A DNA stretch of 64,000 nucleotides from Pedobacter sp. KBS0701 (GTDB lineage: Bacteria > Bacteroidota > Bacteroidia > Sphingobacteriales > Sphingobacteriaceae): assembly GCF_005938645.2 (NCBI RefSeq), contig NZ_CP042171.1, positions 1,674,001 to 1,738,000 on the forward strand. The letters run 5' to 3'. The notes under the pieces are model-generated. The model saw only the letters and a program-made list of their open reading frames with translations, did no database searches and was not told the DNA's origin. The position numbers and the translations under genes were made by a program. Positions within the stretch are counted from its first letter, which is position 1. Every line of letters begins with the position of its first letter. Positions 52,636 to 62,512 of the stretch are shown in pieces.

Positions 52636-52672
52636 TTCTTTCCAGGTTTAACAAATTGATTATATTTATGTT

Positions 52673-53167
52673 ATGAGAAGATATCTTATAGCATTGTTTT
52701 TTTTATTGCTTGTTAATCAAGTTGTTTTGGCTCAAGCCATTAAGGGTAATTTCGCCATCAAAAATGTGCTTACCGGCATGCTGTTGCGCGTAAAAGATGC
52801 CAGCGGTAAAAATGGAACACCACTGGTAGCTTACCAACCGCAGAACTGGAAATGCATGACCTGGAATTTTATTGCTGTTGAGGGGAATACTTATCAGTTA
52901 AAAAATCTCTTTACCGGAAAAACTTTTCAGCCAAAACCTAATGATCAAATTTTAGAGGAACAGCCTTTAACCCTGGGCAGCGATATTCAGCAATACGAAT
53001 TCGAGCCTGCCGGAAAACATACTTATTTCATAAAACTCAAAGGAACCGATCTTTACCTCACGCCAGAGGATAAAAAAGTAACTACAAATTCAGCCATTAT
53101 CCTGGCAAAGAAAACGAAAACCAAGGAACAGCAATGGACGATATATGAGCAAGCACCTACGATGTAA
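52673..53167 (+). CDS. Exported ricin-type beta-trefoil protein
   Basis: The 164-residue product has a signal peptide ending VLAQ and one beta-trefoil of the ricin B kind, with three repeats (AIKNVLTGMLLRV, QLKNLFTGKTFQP, IKLKGTDLYLTPE) and an end QQWTIY that fits the Q-x-W motif. Such modules bind carbohydrates. No catalytic domain is attached, so it may be a stand-alone lectin. The transcript ends at the hairpin at 53172. Confidence 0.8.
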   Translation: MRRYLIALFFLLLVNQVVLAQAIKGNFAIKNVLTGMLLRVKDASGKNGTPLVAYQPQNWKCMTWNFIAVEGNTYQLKNLFTGKTFQPKPNDQILEEQPLTLGSDIQQYEFEPAGKHTYFIKLKGTDLYLTPEDKKVTTNSAIILAKKTKTKEQQWTIYEQAPTM

Positions 53168-53171
53168 ATGC

Positions 53172-53206
53172 AAAAAGCTCCATATCACTAAAACTGGAGC
53201 TTTTTG
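53172..53206. terminator. Bidirectional terminator
   Basis: AAAAAGCTCCA and TGGAGCTTTTT form a stem between the convergent ricin-fold and TonB-receptor genes, with A and T runs on both sides. Confidence 0.9.
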
Positions 53207-53223
53207 TTGATAGGCGCTTTTGC

Positions 53224-55722
53224 TTAAAATTTATAAGCTAATGTAGTCATAAACTGACGTGGAGGAATTGGGTTAACACTGTAGTTCTCATGTACAAAGT
53301 AATTTAACTCATTCGTAATGTTCGAAATTTTAGCCAATAATGAAAGCTTTTTCCAGTTGTAGCCGGCAGATAAATCGAATGTGGTAAACGCAGTTAAAGG
53401 AATTAACCTGCTATAAGTTTGTACCTTGGTGTCATTGTAACCACCGTTACGCGAACCTGTATAATAAGCAGATGCACCAAGCTTTAAGCCTTTAACACTT
53501 CCTTCCTGAAAAGTATAAAATAAAGTTCCGTTTGCAGTGTTTTTGGTAGAACCTACTAATCTTTGTCCTTCTATCACACCACCCACTATAACATCTTTGG
53601 TGGCATTAGGATCGGTTTGTGTTGGAGCTGCTATTTTTAAAACTGTTCTATCACGGGTTTCGGTATAACGAATAAAGTTATAACTATAACCTGCAATAAA
53701 ATTCAGGCCTTTTACAATTGTACCTGTAATATCTAACTCTAAACCATCGCTTAACGATTTTCCATTAAGTTCCTTGATGTTTGCATCACCATTTGGTGCA
53801 CCCTGAGCATTGATAAGGGCCTGTTGTGCATATTTGTCATTGGCAATTCTATACCAGGTTAGGTTAACTGATAACCTGCCTTTAAATAAATCATTTTTAA
53901 CACCAGCTTCATATTGTTGCAAAGTTGAAGGATCTAATGGTGCTAAGTTAATGTCAGTTCCGGTATTTTGAACAAAATTGCTCGAATAACTTGCATAAAC
54001 TGATGTCGTTTTCAATGGTTGGTAAATTAAACCAAGTTTTGGGGTGAAAGCACTTTCTACTTTAGATTTGTTTAAACTGTTTACGCTTAAAGTTTGTATG
54101 CCAGTGGCCAGGTTTGTGGTAACCGTTCGAGGCGTTTTTTGAAAGGTATAACGAACACCTGCAAGTACTTTAAATTTGTCTGTAACCGAGATCAAATCCT
54201 GAACAAAAGTCCCCATACGATATAACGGTGCAAAAGTTTCTGAAACAGTGTTTACGTTTGGCTCAATACCCGATCCGAAATAAGTTGATGGATCAAGCAG
54301 GTTAACGGTACCATAGTTAAAGGTAGTTAAGTTATTATTGTAAGTAAATCCACCACTCGTTGTGCGTGATTGATCTGCATCGGCACCAACTAATAACGTA
54401 TGGGTTATGTTACCGGTTTTAAAGTAACCATTTAAGTTAATCTGCTCATTGTAAGTAAATTCTTTTGTTTTAGAACGGGTAACATTACGTAAAGCAAGGC
54501 CATATGGAAGCGGATTGGCTGCTTTTGTATCTGCAAATGGACGTTCTGCACTGAAATAATTACGGTTGTAAGATTGTAGGTTGGCCAATATATTCAACTT
54601 CCAGTTATCATTAAATTTATGGTTAAGGTTTAATTGTGTAGTAGCGGTATTCGTTTTATTGTAGGCCCAAGGCGCATTCACAAAAGCCTTACGGCCTATG
54701 TCTGCAATCTGGTTCTCCACCGTACCGATACCAAAATCTGGTGTCATGTTGCTTTTTAAATAATCACCTTGTAACAAGATGTCTGTTTTCTCGCTAATTT
54801 TATAGAGCAAAGATGGATTCACATAAACTCTGTTCGAGGTTACACTGTTTCTAAAGCTGGCTGCATCTTCATAAGTACCGATTAATCGAAAAGCCAAATT
54901 TTTAGTGATCGGGCCATAAATATCTGCGGTTGGTTTATACATATCGTAGCTACCAGCACGCATCGAAACTTCTCCACCATATTCGAATTTAGGTTTTTTC
55001 GTTACCATATTCACTACAGCACCGCCACTTACGCCACCATAAAGTAAGGCTGCACTTCCTTTTAAAACCTCAACCGATTCTAAAGTACTGGTTTCGGGCA
55101 TACCGCCACTGGTAGCACGTGATCCATTTTTGAAAACGTTGTTGGCGCCTAAGCTATAACCACGGGCAAAGAATGTTTCGCCACTTACCGATCCGCGGTT
55201 TTCGCCAAAAGCAACGCCATTTACATTTTTTAATACATCACTTAAGCGGTTTGCCTGTTGATCGGTAATTACCTGGTTCCCGATAATTTGTACAGCCTGC
55301 GGAAGATCCATAGGAGCAATTGCAATTTTACCTAGGTTAACTGGCTTTCTATTGGGGGTTTTATAACCGTTAATGGCTACTTCATTTAATTGTGAGGAAG
55401 ATTCTGCTATGACGAAATCTGCATTTACAGTCTGACCGGCAATAACAGTAATTGATTTTTCCTGAGCTGAAACACCAATAGCAGATGTTTTAATCGTATA
55501 AGTACCAGGTGTTATATTTTTGATGATAAAGTTACCTTTCTCATCAGTTTGTGTCGTTTTACCTGTGTTTTTTAAACCAACATTTACATACACAGCTGGA
55601 TTGCCATCACTTGTTTTAACTGAACCTGAAACAGATCCGTTTTTGATTTGTGCCATTGTATTCCCTGCTAAAAACAGAAAAAGAGCTATAGTATTTAAAA
55701 GAATAGCAAATTTTTTATTCAT
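53224..55722 (-). CDS. TonB-dependent siderophore-type receptor
   Basis: The 832-residue outer-membrane receptor has a signal peptide (about 1-23), a carboxypeptidase-like domain (GSVSGSVKTSDGNPAVYVNV), the plug with NVNGVAFGENRGSVSGETFF and LKGSAALLYGGVSGGAVVN, and a 22-strand barrel ending in aromatic Phe. The plug wording is that of FhuA/FecA-like ferric siderophore receptors. The longer frame from 55752 has a basic N-terminus without signal features, so I start at MNKKFAILLN. It is monocistronic. No Fur box is clear by eye. Confidence 0.93.
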   Translation of the reverse strand: MNKKFAILLNTIALFLFLAGNTMAQIKNGSVSGSVKTSDGNPAVYVNVGLKNTGKTTQTDEKGNFIIKNITPGTYTIKTSAIGVSAQEKSITVIAGQTVNADFVIAESSSQLNEVAINGYKTPNRKPVNLGKIAIAPMDLPQAVQIIGNQVITDQQANRLSDVLKNVNGVAFGENRGSVSGETFFARGYSLGANNVFKNGSRATSGGMPETSTLESVEVLKGSAALLYGGVSGGAVVNMVTKKPKFEYGGEVSMRAGSYDMYKPTADIYGPITKNLAFRLIGTYEDAASFRNSVTSNRVYVNPSLLYKISEKTDILLQGDYLKSNMTPDFGIGTVENQIADIGRKAFVNAPWAYNKTNTATTQLNLNHKFNDNWKLNILANLQSYNRNYFSAERPFADTKAANPLPYGLALRNVTRSKTKEFTYNEQINLNGYFKTGNITHTLLVGADADQSRTTSGGFTYNNNLTTFNYGTVNLLDPSTYFGSGIEPNVNTVSETFAPLYRMGTFVQDLISVTDKFKVLAGVRYTFQKTPRTVTTNLATGIQTLSVNSLNKSKVESAFTPKLGLIYQPLKTTSVYASYSSNFVQNTGTDINLAPLDPSTLQQYEAGVKNDLFKGRLSVNLTWYRIANDKYAQQALINAQGAPNGDANIKELNGKSLSDGLELDITGTIVKGLNFIAGYSYNFIRYTETRDRTVLKIAAPTQTDPNATKDVIVGGVIEGQRLVGSTKNTANGTLFYTFQEGSVKGLKLGASAYYTGSRNGGYNDTKVQTYSRLIPLTAFTTFDLSAGYNWKKLSLLAKISNITNELNYFVHENYSVNPIPPRQFMTTLAYKF

Positions 55723-55881
55723 TTTATTTAGATTAATTCTTAGGTGGCGCAAAGGAACTGTTTAATAAGCATAATAGCAAAATTATTTTTATTCGTTCTA
55801 AATAAGATTAATGATTCTGTGAATATTTTTGAAATATATATCATCTCCTAATACGTATATTAGAACTGTTGTATCAGAACT

Positions 55882-57048
55882 ATGCCAAGTAACCAGGATC
55901 ATTTTTATTCCAATCTTTCAACTAACAAAATTCTTTTATACCAGCTATTGGTTAAAAAGCATTTGTTTAAGCAAATACCTTTAGATTGGCATGTAATCAT
56001 TACTGATATTAAAAGTTCTACAGCTGCCGTTAATGCAGGTTTGCACGAAAATGTAAACCTTATTGCAACAGGGAGTATTGTTGCAGTGCTCAATACTGCT
56101 TTTAAAGCCAATATTACGGTGCCATTTTTCTTTGGGGGTGATGGAGCGACCTTTATCGTTCCACCTGGAATTGTAGACGGCGTGATGAAATCGTTGCTGA
56201 AATATAAGAATAACACCAGCGAAAATTTTAATATTGATTTAAGGGTTGGAATTGTACCTGTTGCAGAAATTTATGCCAGGGGACATAACCTTCAGATTTG
56301 TAAGTTTGCTAGCGCTGAAACATTTTCTATACCAATTGTTTTAGGAGATGGCTTGGCCTACGCCGAAAAATTGATCAAAGGAGAAGATTACCTGTTATCG
56401 GGCCACGATACTGCCAGTGATGAAATTGATTTAAGCGGTATGCAATGTCGATGGGATAAAATTGAACCACCAGAGAATAGTGAAGAAATTGTAACCCTTA
56501 TCGTAATTGCACAGGACTACGGGCAACAGGCGGATGTATTCAGCAAGGTGATTCATCACCTCGATCAGATTTACGGCTCTCCTGAAAAACGACAGCCGAT
56601 TTCGGTTTCTAAACTGATATTCAGGACAAGTTTTAACAGTCTGGGCCAGGAAATGAAACACCGTTTAGGGAAGATCAAATTTTTTGAACTTGTTAAGTCA
56701 TGGTTCATCAATATCTATGGATATATTTATTTCCGAACAGACCGTGGTAAAAAATACCTGAAGCAACTTGTCGAAATGTCGGATACACTGGTAATAGATG
56801 GCAGGATAAATACAGTAATTACCGGTACCGCAAAACAACGTTTGGCATTAGCGCAAGTCCTTAACCAGCTTGAAAAAAATAATGAAATTTTGTACGCTTT
56901 TTACGTAAGTGGCGAATCGGTGATGTCTTGTTATGTAAGGGACCTGGAAGACGACCATATTCATTTTGTTGATGGAGCGGATGGAGGATATACCCGGGCC
57001 GCAGGGATCCTTAAACAAAAAATAAGCCATAAATTTAATGTTGAGTGA
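55882..57048 (+). CDS. DUF3095 protein with class III cyclase-like fold
   Basis: The 388-residue product matches DUF3095. Residues about 34-120 resemble a class III nucleotide cyclase: WHVIITDIKSSTAAVNAG with Asp42 at the first metal site and FFFGGDGATF (84-91) in the place of the second. The C-terminal 200 residues are family-specific. Activity is not proven for the family. No signal peptide is present. It is followed after 106 bp by a PAS histidine kinase gene on the same strand. Confidence 0.8.
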   Translation: MPSNQDHFYSNLSTNKILLYQLLVKKHLFKQIPLDWHVIITDIKSSTAAVNAGLHENVNLIATGSIVAVLNTAFKANITVPFFFGGDGATFIVPPGIVDGVMKSLLKYKNNTSENFNIDLRVGIVPVAEIYARGHNLQICKFASAETFSIPIVLGDGLAYAEKLIKGEDYLLSGHDTASDEIDLSGMQCRWDKIEPPENSEEIVTLIVIAQDYGQQADVFSKVIHHLDQIYGSPEKRQPISVSKLIFRTSFNSLGQEMKHRLGKIKFFELVKSWFINIYGYIYFRTDRGKKYLKQLVEMSDTLVIDGRINTVITGTAKQRLALAQVLNQLEKNNEILYAFYVSGESVMSCYVRDLEDDHIHFVDGADGGYTRAAGILKQKISHKFNVE

Positions 57049-57154
57049 TAAAAGTCAACAATTTAACAAACTACCCCAAACATTTGTGAAGGCTACTTGT
57101 ATGATACTTAGTCTAATTCGATTAATCAAGATATCAGCATAGTCTACCTTAAAT

Positions 57155-58300
57155 ATGGAAAGTTATTCAAAGGTTTTAAGTAACGATCAACTTTTAGAGG
57201 TTCTTTTCCTATCTAAAGATGCAACAGCCATATACACGTCAGAACAAATCGTAATCGAAATGGCCAACGATGCCATGATTTCTTTTTGGGGTAAAGACCG
57301 CTCTATTATTGGCAAACGCCTGGAAGATGCCGTACCTGAGTTAAAGGGGCAGCCTTTTATTAATATGCTGAAAAATGTATTGCTAACAGGCATTACGGAT
57401 AGTGGTGATGCTATCCCTGCCGAAACGATGAGAGATGGTAAGTTACAGACCGCTTATTATACCTACGAATACCGGGCCATTAAGGACGATTCAGGAATGC
57501 CATATTGTATTCTTCATACCGCGAGCGATGTTACTGATATTATGAAGGCAAAAAAAGCGATCAAGGAAACAGAACTGCAGCGGGAAGCGCTGGATCAGGA
57601 ACAGATTTTAATCGGCATAAAGGAAGAACAGCAAAAGAATGATTTTATCAGTATGGTAAGCCATGAGCTGAAAACGCCATTAACTTCTATCAGTGCTTAC
57701 GTACAGTTAATGCAGAGTCGAAGTTTAACAGATGCTTTTATCGCAAATACTTTAGCTAAGGTGCAAAAGCAGATCCGGAAAATGAGCACATTAATCAGCT
57801 CTTTTTTAAATGTATCGCGTTTAGAATCAGGAGAAATTCAATTGAACCTATCATATTTTGATCTGAATAAACTAATTCACGACCTTGTTGAAGATTTAAG
57901 TTTAGTATATCCGACTAATCAGATTGATTTTAAAGGGGGAGATTCTAAATTAATTTACGCAGATAAAGATAAAATTGGCTCTGTAATTTCAAATTTAATT
58001 AGCAATGCGGTAAAATATTCTGATCAGAATAGTACCGTTTTGATTCAATCTGCAAGCAGAGAGAATGAAATGAATGTTTCTGTAACGGATCATGGCATTG
58101 GCATTCAGGCCCATGATCTGGAAAAAATCTTTGATCGGTTTTACCGTGTAGAAAGCCACAAAACTAAAACCATTTCAGGTTTTGGGATAGGTTTATACCT
58201 CAGCGCAGAGATTATTAACCTCCATAACGGGAAAATATGGGTAGAAAGTAAGTATGGCGAAGGTTCTACCTTCCATTTTGATATTCCACTTGTTCCTTAG
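57155..58300 (+). CDS. PAS-domain sensor histidine kinase
   Basis: The 381-residue kinase has an N-terminal PAS domain (about 10-130), a coiled linker, and a complete kinase core: H-box MVSHELKTPLTSIS with His170, N-box NLISNAVKYSD, G1 DHGIGI with F-box IFDRFYRVE, and G2 GFGIGLYL. It lacks membrane segments, so it senses a cytoplasmic signal through PAS. No response regulator is beside it. It may work with the cyclase-like protein upstream. Confidence 0.95.
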   Translation: MESYSKVLSNDQLLEVLFLSKDATAIYTSEQIVIEMANDAMISFWGKDRSIIGKRLEDAVPELKGQPFINMLKNVLLTGITDSGDAIPAETMRDGKLQTAYYTYEYRAIKDDSGMPYCILHTASDVTDIMKAKKAIKETELQREALDQEQILIGIKEEQQKNDFISMVSHELKTPLTSISAYVQLMQSRSLTDAFIANTLAKVQKQIRKMSTLISSFLNVSRLESGEIQLNLSYFDLNKLIHDLVEDLSLVYPTNQIDFKGGDSKLIYADKDKIGSVISNLISNAVKYSDQNSTVLIQSASRENEMNVSVTDHGIGIQAHDLEKIFDRFYRVESHKTKTISGFGIGLYLSAEIINLHNGKIWVESKYGEGSTFHFDIPLVP

Positions 58301-58353
58301 CTGATATATTCAAATAAAAAACACAATCTTAAATGCTTATTTGTTACTGTTAA

Positions 58354-59727
58354 ATGAGCATTTCATCTATAAACCCTGTAAACGGGGAAATTATAAAAAC
58401 CTATCAGGAAGATACTGAAGCGTTAATCGGTCAGAAAATCGATCAGGTACATCAAGCGTGGTTAAGTTACAGGGAAACCGATTATCAAAGCCGCTCGAAA
58501 CTATTGCTGCAGGTTTCGAAACTATTAATCGAACGTAAAGATCAGTTGGCCGGACTTATGTCGCTAGAAATGGGGAAACCGCTAAAAGCTGGTGTTGCTG
58601 AAGTTGTTAAATGTGCCTCTGTTTGTGAATACTATGCTAAAAATGGTGCTGAATTTTTGGCTGATCAAACCATAAAAACCAGCGCATCCAAAAGTTACGT
58701 GAGCTTCCAGCCTATCGGTGTGGTATTGGCTATTATGCCCTGGAACTTCCCTTTTTGGCAAGTGTTCCGCTTTTTGGCGCCGGCATTAATGGCCGGTAAT
58801 TGCGGTGTTTTAAAACACTCATCAGGCGTTACAGGCTGCGCTATAGAAATAGAAAAAGTAATTGAAGATGCCGGCTTTCCTGCAAATGTTTTTAAAACGC
58901 TGATCTGCAATAGTAAAGCCATTTCAAAAGTAATCGAAAACCCCCACATCAAAGCCATAACCCTTACAGGAAGCACTGAAGCCGGTAAAAAAGTAGCCGA
59001 ACAAGCAGGGAAACTGATCAAAAAAACAGTATTGGAACTTGGTGGGAGCGATCCTTATGTGATTTTGGAAGATGCTGATTTAAAAAAGACCGCCAAAATA
59101 TGTGCAGAAGCCAGGTTAATTAATAACGGGCAAAGCTGCATTGCTGCAAAACGTTTCATTGTGGTAAAAACAGTTGAAGAACAGTTTACAAAATTTTTTA
59201 AAGCCGAAATGGAAAGTAAAAAAACTGGCGATCCATTGCAGAGCGATACTGATTTAGGACCAATGGCGAGGGCAGACCTTCGCGATGAGTTGCATCAGCA
59301 GGTTTTAAAGAGTATCGAACAGGGTGCAAAATGTGTTCTAGGTGGCGAAATCCCCGGTATGGAAGGTGATCATGCCTATTACCAACCCACCATATTAACC
59401 CATGTAAAAAAAGGCATATTGGCTTATGATGAAGAAATATTCGGTCCGGTGGCCGCAATTATCTCCGCAGACGATACTGAAGATGCCATCCGCATCGCCA
59501 ATGATACCAATTTTGGACTGGGCGCAGCCGTTTTTACCGAAAATGCAGCATTAGCAGAAGACATTGCCCGGAATAAACTTGAAGCAGGATCTTGTTTTGT
59601 AAATGAGGGGGTTAAATCAGATCCCGCTTTGCCTTTTGGAGGCATCAACCAGTCCGGTTACGGCCGTGAATTAAGTATGTTCGGTATTCATGAGTTCGTG
59701 AATATCAAAACCGTGTACATCAAATAA
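58354..59727 (+). CDS. Succinate-semialdehyde-type aldehyde dehydrogenase
   Basis: The 457-residue NAD(P)-dependent enzyme oxidises an aldehyde to an acid. It keeps the catalytic glutamate in VLELGGSDPYV and the cysteine in NGQSCIAAKRF; the Rossmann part shows MPWNFPFWQVFRF and TGSTEAGKK. The sequence is closest to the SSADH/gabD-like class. It is followed 11 bp later by an MDR oxidoreductase gene, so the two form an operon. The natural aldehyde is not known. Confidence 0.93.
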   Translation: MSISSINPVNGEIIKTYQEDTEALIGQKIDQVHQAWLSYRETDYQSRSKLLLQVSKLLIERKDQLAGLMSLEMGKPLKAGVAEVVKCASVCEYYAKNGAEFLADQTIKTSASKSYVSFQPIGVVLAIMPWNFPFWQVFRFLAPALMAGNCGVLKHSSGVTGCAIEIEKVIEDAGFPANVFKTLICNSKAISKVIENPHIKAITLTGSTEAGKKVAEQAGKLIKKTVLELGGSDPYVILEDADLKKTAKICAEARLINNGQSCIAAKRFIVVKTVEEQFTKFFKAEMESKKTGDPLQSDTDLGPMARADLRDELHQQVLKSIEQGAKCVLGGEIPGMEGDHAYYQPTILTHVKKGILAYDEEIFGPVAAIISADDTEDAIRIANDTNFGLGAAVFTENAALAEDIARNKLEAGSCFVNEGVKSDPALPFGGINQSGYGRELSMFGIHEFVNIKTVYIK

Positions 59728-59738
59728 TAATATCCTAT

Positions 59739-60668
59739 ATGAAAGCAGTTAGAATCCACGAATTTGGCGGACCAGAAGTTTTATCTATAGATGAAATACC
59801 AGTTCCCCAGCCAGCACCAGATGAAGTATTGATTAAAGTGCATGCAACCAGTGTAAATCCGGTAGACTGGAAAATTAGAGAAGGACAAAGGAAAGAGAAA
59901 TTTCCGGTAAAGCTACCTTTAACTTTGGGTTGGGATGTTTCTGGCACAATTGAGGCATTAGGCGAAAAAGAAAGTGCTTTTAGAAAGGGAGATGAGGTGT
60001 ATGGTAGGCCCGATCCGACAAAAAATGGTGCTTATGCTGAATACATTGTGGTTAAAGCCAACATCATCAGCATTAAACCTACCAGTATTGGACATACTGA
60101 AGCTGCTGCGGTACCCCTGGCAGGTTTAACAGCATGGCAAGCATTATTCGACCACGGTTTGTTAAAAGCAGGACAAAAAGTACTGATTCACGCAGCAGCC
60201 GGTGGGGTAGGAACATACGCCGTACAATTTGCAAAATGGAAAGGAGCTTATGTAATTGGCACCGCCTCAAGTGCTAACATCGATTTTTTGAAGCGTTTAG
60301 GAGCCGATGAGGTAATCGATTATAAAATGGAAGATTTTGAGACCGCTTTAAGTGATGTTGACTTGGTTTTAGATACTATTGGCGGAGAAACGCAACTCAA
60401 ATCGTTAAATATATTAAAAGACGGGGGAAGGGTAATCACCACCCTAATGCCAGAGTTTGTGGCAGAAGCGAAAGTGAAAAATGTTCATCTTATCGGTTTT
60501 ACTGCACAATCAATTCCCGATCAACTGGCTGAAATTGCCACTTTGATCGATTCTGGTAAAGTTAAACCTATCATAGAAAAAGTTTTGCCTTTTACCAGCG
60601 CCAGACAAGCTCAAACCGAAAGCGAGCAGGGACATACAAGAGGAAAAATTGTATTGCAGGTAATTTAG
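59739..60668 (+). CDS. NADP-dependent MDR oxidoreductase (quinone reductase-like)
   Basis: The 309-residue medium-chain reductase lacks the zinc-binding cysteines of true alcohol dehydrogenases. It has the N-terminal GroES-like domain (EIPVPQPAPDEVLIKVHATS) and the Rossmann motif AAAGGVGTYAVQFA. Family members reduce quinones or enones with NADPH, often as a detoxifying step. It shares an operon with the aldehyde dehydrogenase. The transcript ends near the hairpin at 60727. Confidence 0.92.
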   Translation: MKAVRIHEFGGPEVLSIDEIPVPQPAPDEVLIKVHATSVNPVDWKIREGQRKEKFPVKLPLTLGWDVSGTIEALGEKESAFRKGDEVYGRPDPTKNGAYAEYIVVKANIISIKPTSIGHTEAAAVPLAGLTAWQALFDHGLLKAGQKVLIHAAAGGVGTYAVQFAKWKGAYVIGTASSANIDFLKRLGADEVIDYKMEDFETALSDVDLVLDTIGGETQLKSLNILKDGGRVITTLMPEFVAEAKVKNVHLIGFTAQSIPDQLAEIATLIDSGKVKPIIEKVLPFTSARQAQTESEQGHTRGKIVLQVI

Positions 60669-60726
60669 GGTAGGGAAGTCCGAAGTCGGATGTTAGAGGT
60701 CCGAAGAAATAATAATTCATATTGTT

Positions 60727-60760
60727 TATCGTCCTTCTGAATTTATTCAGAAGGACGATA
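60727..60760. terminator. Perfect hairpin between convergent genes
   Basis: TATCGTCCTTCTGAAT and its exact complement are separated by two T residues. It lies between convergent genes; no strong T run follows on either side, so it may be a weak bidirectional terminator or a REP element. Confidence 0.65.
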
Positions 60761-60872
60761 ATATTCAGACTCTAAATCTTAATGATCTTAACAGCTTAAT
60801 GGTGAAAAAGAACCTGTAACTCTTTTCACGTGTTTTGCTACTCGCTCAGCGACTTTCGGTAAAAAACAATGA

Positions 60873-61814
60873 TTATTTTATATAAATATCCTTGCTAAAA
60901 TCATTTTCCGCTACATCAACAGACTGTGGCTGGATAATCACAAACTTGATCACATTATATTCTGATTTTATTTTATCCCTCAGCCTGTCAATCGCATTGG
61001 TTAAATTGGTAGTGTTTAATTCTGCTTTAAATGTAAGAATGAGCACCAGCAATACTTCCTTTGGCGATTGATATTGGGATAATATGCTCGTTACCGTAAT
61101 TACATCCTGATCATTTTCTGTCAGTTCTTTTATCTTCTGCTGTGTTTCTGGCGTTAAGCCTTCGCCCATTAATAAACTACGGCTTTCCCTGGCCAGTATA
61201 AAAGATACAAAGATTAAGAGTGTACCTACTAAAACAGAAGCCAGTCCATCTAAAAACGGAAGGTTTAAGTTGTGGCTTAACACCATAAATATAAAAACAA
61301 TCATTAATCCTAAAACGGCTGCTCCATCCTCAAATAATACTAAAAAGCCAGAGGGATCTTTGCTTTTAATAATGGCTTTCCACCAGGGCAAACCTTTACG
61401 TGTTTTGTTAAATTCTTTCATTGCAATGATCAAAGAAGCGCCCTCGAATAAGAAAGATAATCCCAATACCACATAATTCCAGGTTGGATTTCCCAAAACT
61501 TCAGGATGGCGGATATGCGCAATCCCTTGCGAAATAGATACTACACCACCTAAACCAAAAATCATGATGGATACAATGAACGACCAGAAATACAGCTCTT
61601 TACCGTAGCCAAATGGCCGTGACTTATCAGGTGGTTTTACACTTCTTTTTAAGCCATACAGCAATAAAAGCTGGTTGCTGGTGTCAACCGTAGAGTGAAT
61701 GCCTTCGGCAATCATTGATGAACTGTTAGTAAATGCCCCTGCAATGAATTTAGTTACTGCAATTAATAAATTGGCCGCTAATGCGCTGTAAATAGAATTG
61801 TTGGCTCTTGCCAT
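60873..61814 (-). CDS. Cation diffusion facilitator transporter
   Basis: The 313-residue inner-membrane antiporter moves divalent metals out of the cytoplasm. It has the CDF opening (EGIHSTVDTSNQLLLLYGLK near 37-56) with His and Asp metal residues, a second site around LFEDGAAVLG in TM5, and a cytoplasmic domain from about residue 215. Six membrane helices are expected. The metal, often zinc, iron or manganese, cannot be told. It stands alone. Confidence 0.93.
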   Translation of the reverse strand: MARANNSIYSALAANLLIAVTKFIAGAFTNSSSMIAEGIHSTVDTSNQLLLLYGLKRSVKPPDKSRPFGYGKELYFWSFIVSIMIFGLGGVVSISQGIAHIRHPEVLGNPTWNYVVLGLSFLFEGASLIIAMKEFNKTRKGLPWWKAIIKSKDPSGFLVLFEDGAAVLGLMIVFIFMVLSHNLNLPFLDGLASVLVGTLLIFVSFILARESRSLLMGEGLTPETQQKIKELTENDQDVITVTSILSQYQSPKEVLLVLILTFKAELNTTNLTNAIDRLRDKIKSEYNVIKFVIIQPQSVDVAENDFSKDIYIK

Positions 61815-61951
61815 AGATTAAGGAATGTAAAGGATTCATTTCTTAAACGGTTTTAATCTGATTTGGTTTTATAACGAGCGATGAAAAGATGCTGTATTCC
61901 CAATTCAATTGGGAATCTTAATGCAATACGCTTTAAGATTCCCGCCTTCGC

Positions 61952-62435
61952 CTATCGTGTGGACACAATTAATTATAACATTCTTCTATCGCTCTATGCC
62001 GCGGGGCATGGTAGTTTTTCACAGTTAATGTTGTTTTTAGCTGTGTTCAAGAATGCTGCGCATTTTGGAGCGTCAAAGTACCCAAAGTGCTTTGTCATCC
62101 GATGGCTATCGGATCCAGCAATGAGCTTTTACACAATCTCATGCGCTTCAAAAAAACAGTGACACTTCGTTTAATCAGGTATTGTGTGTGTTTTCTTTGG
62201 TCTGATTGAGCCCTGCGGGGTTTGTGTTCTATATTTTTTAAAAAATTAAATTATCGGTTATGAACACAAAACCACTGCGTTTCAGGTTTATTACTGCCAT
62301 TTTTACTGTTGTGCACCTGTTTTTTTGATTTCCCCGGCTCTTGGGATTGACAGCGTCCTTGGTTATAATCCGTGCTTTATTAAAGTTAGTTAGCAAAACG
62401 CCTAAAAATACTTAAAAGATGTGTCCACACGATAG
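61952..62435. mobile_element. Non-autonomous transposable element with 8-bp target duplication
   Basis: A 484-bp element is bounded by perfect 16-bp inverted ends, CTATCGTGTGGACACA and TGTGTCCACACGATAG. Both outer flanks carry the same 8 bp, GCCTTCGC (61944-61951 and 62436-62443). Removing the element and one copy restores the palindrome ttcccGCCTTCGCgggaa, typical of local intergenic repeats, so the insertion site is visible. No transposase gene is inside; a trans-acting enzyme must have moved it. A small frame of 51 codons near the right end is cut by a stop codon. Confidence 0.9.
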
Positions 62436-62512
62436 GCCTTCGCGGGAATGACGATTTTTTAACTCTTAAACGGCGTTATTTGATTGGTCTTGACCAGTAC
62501 AAATAAACAGGA

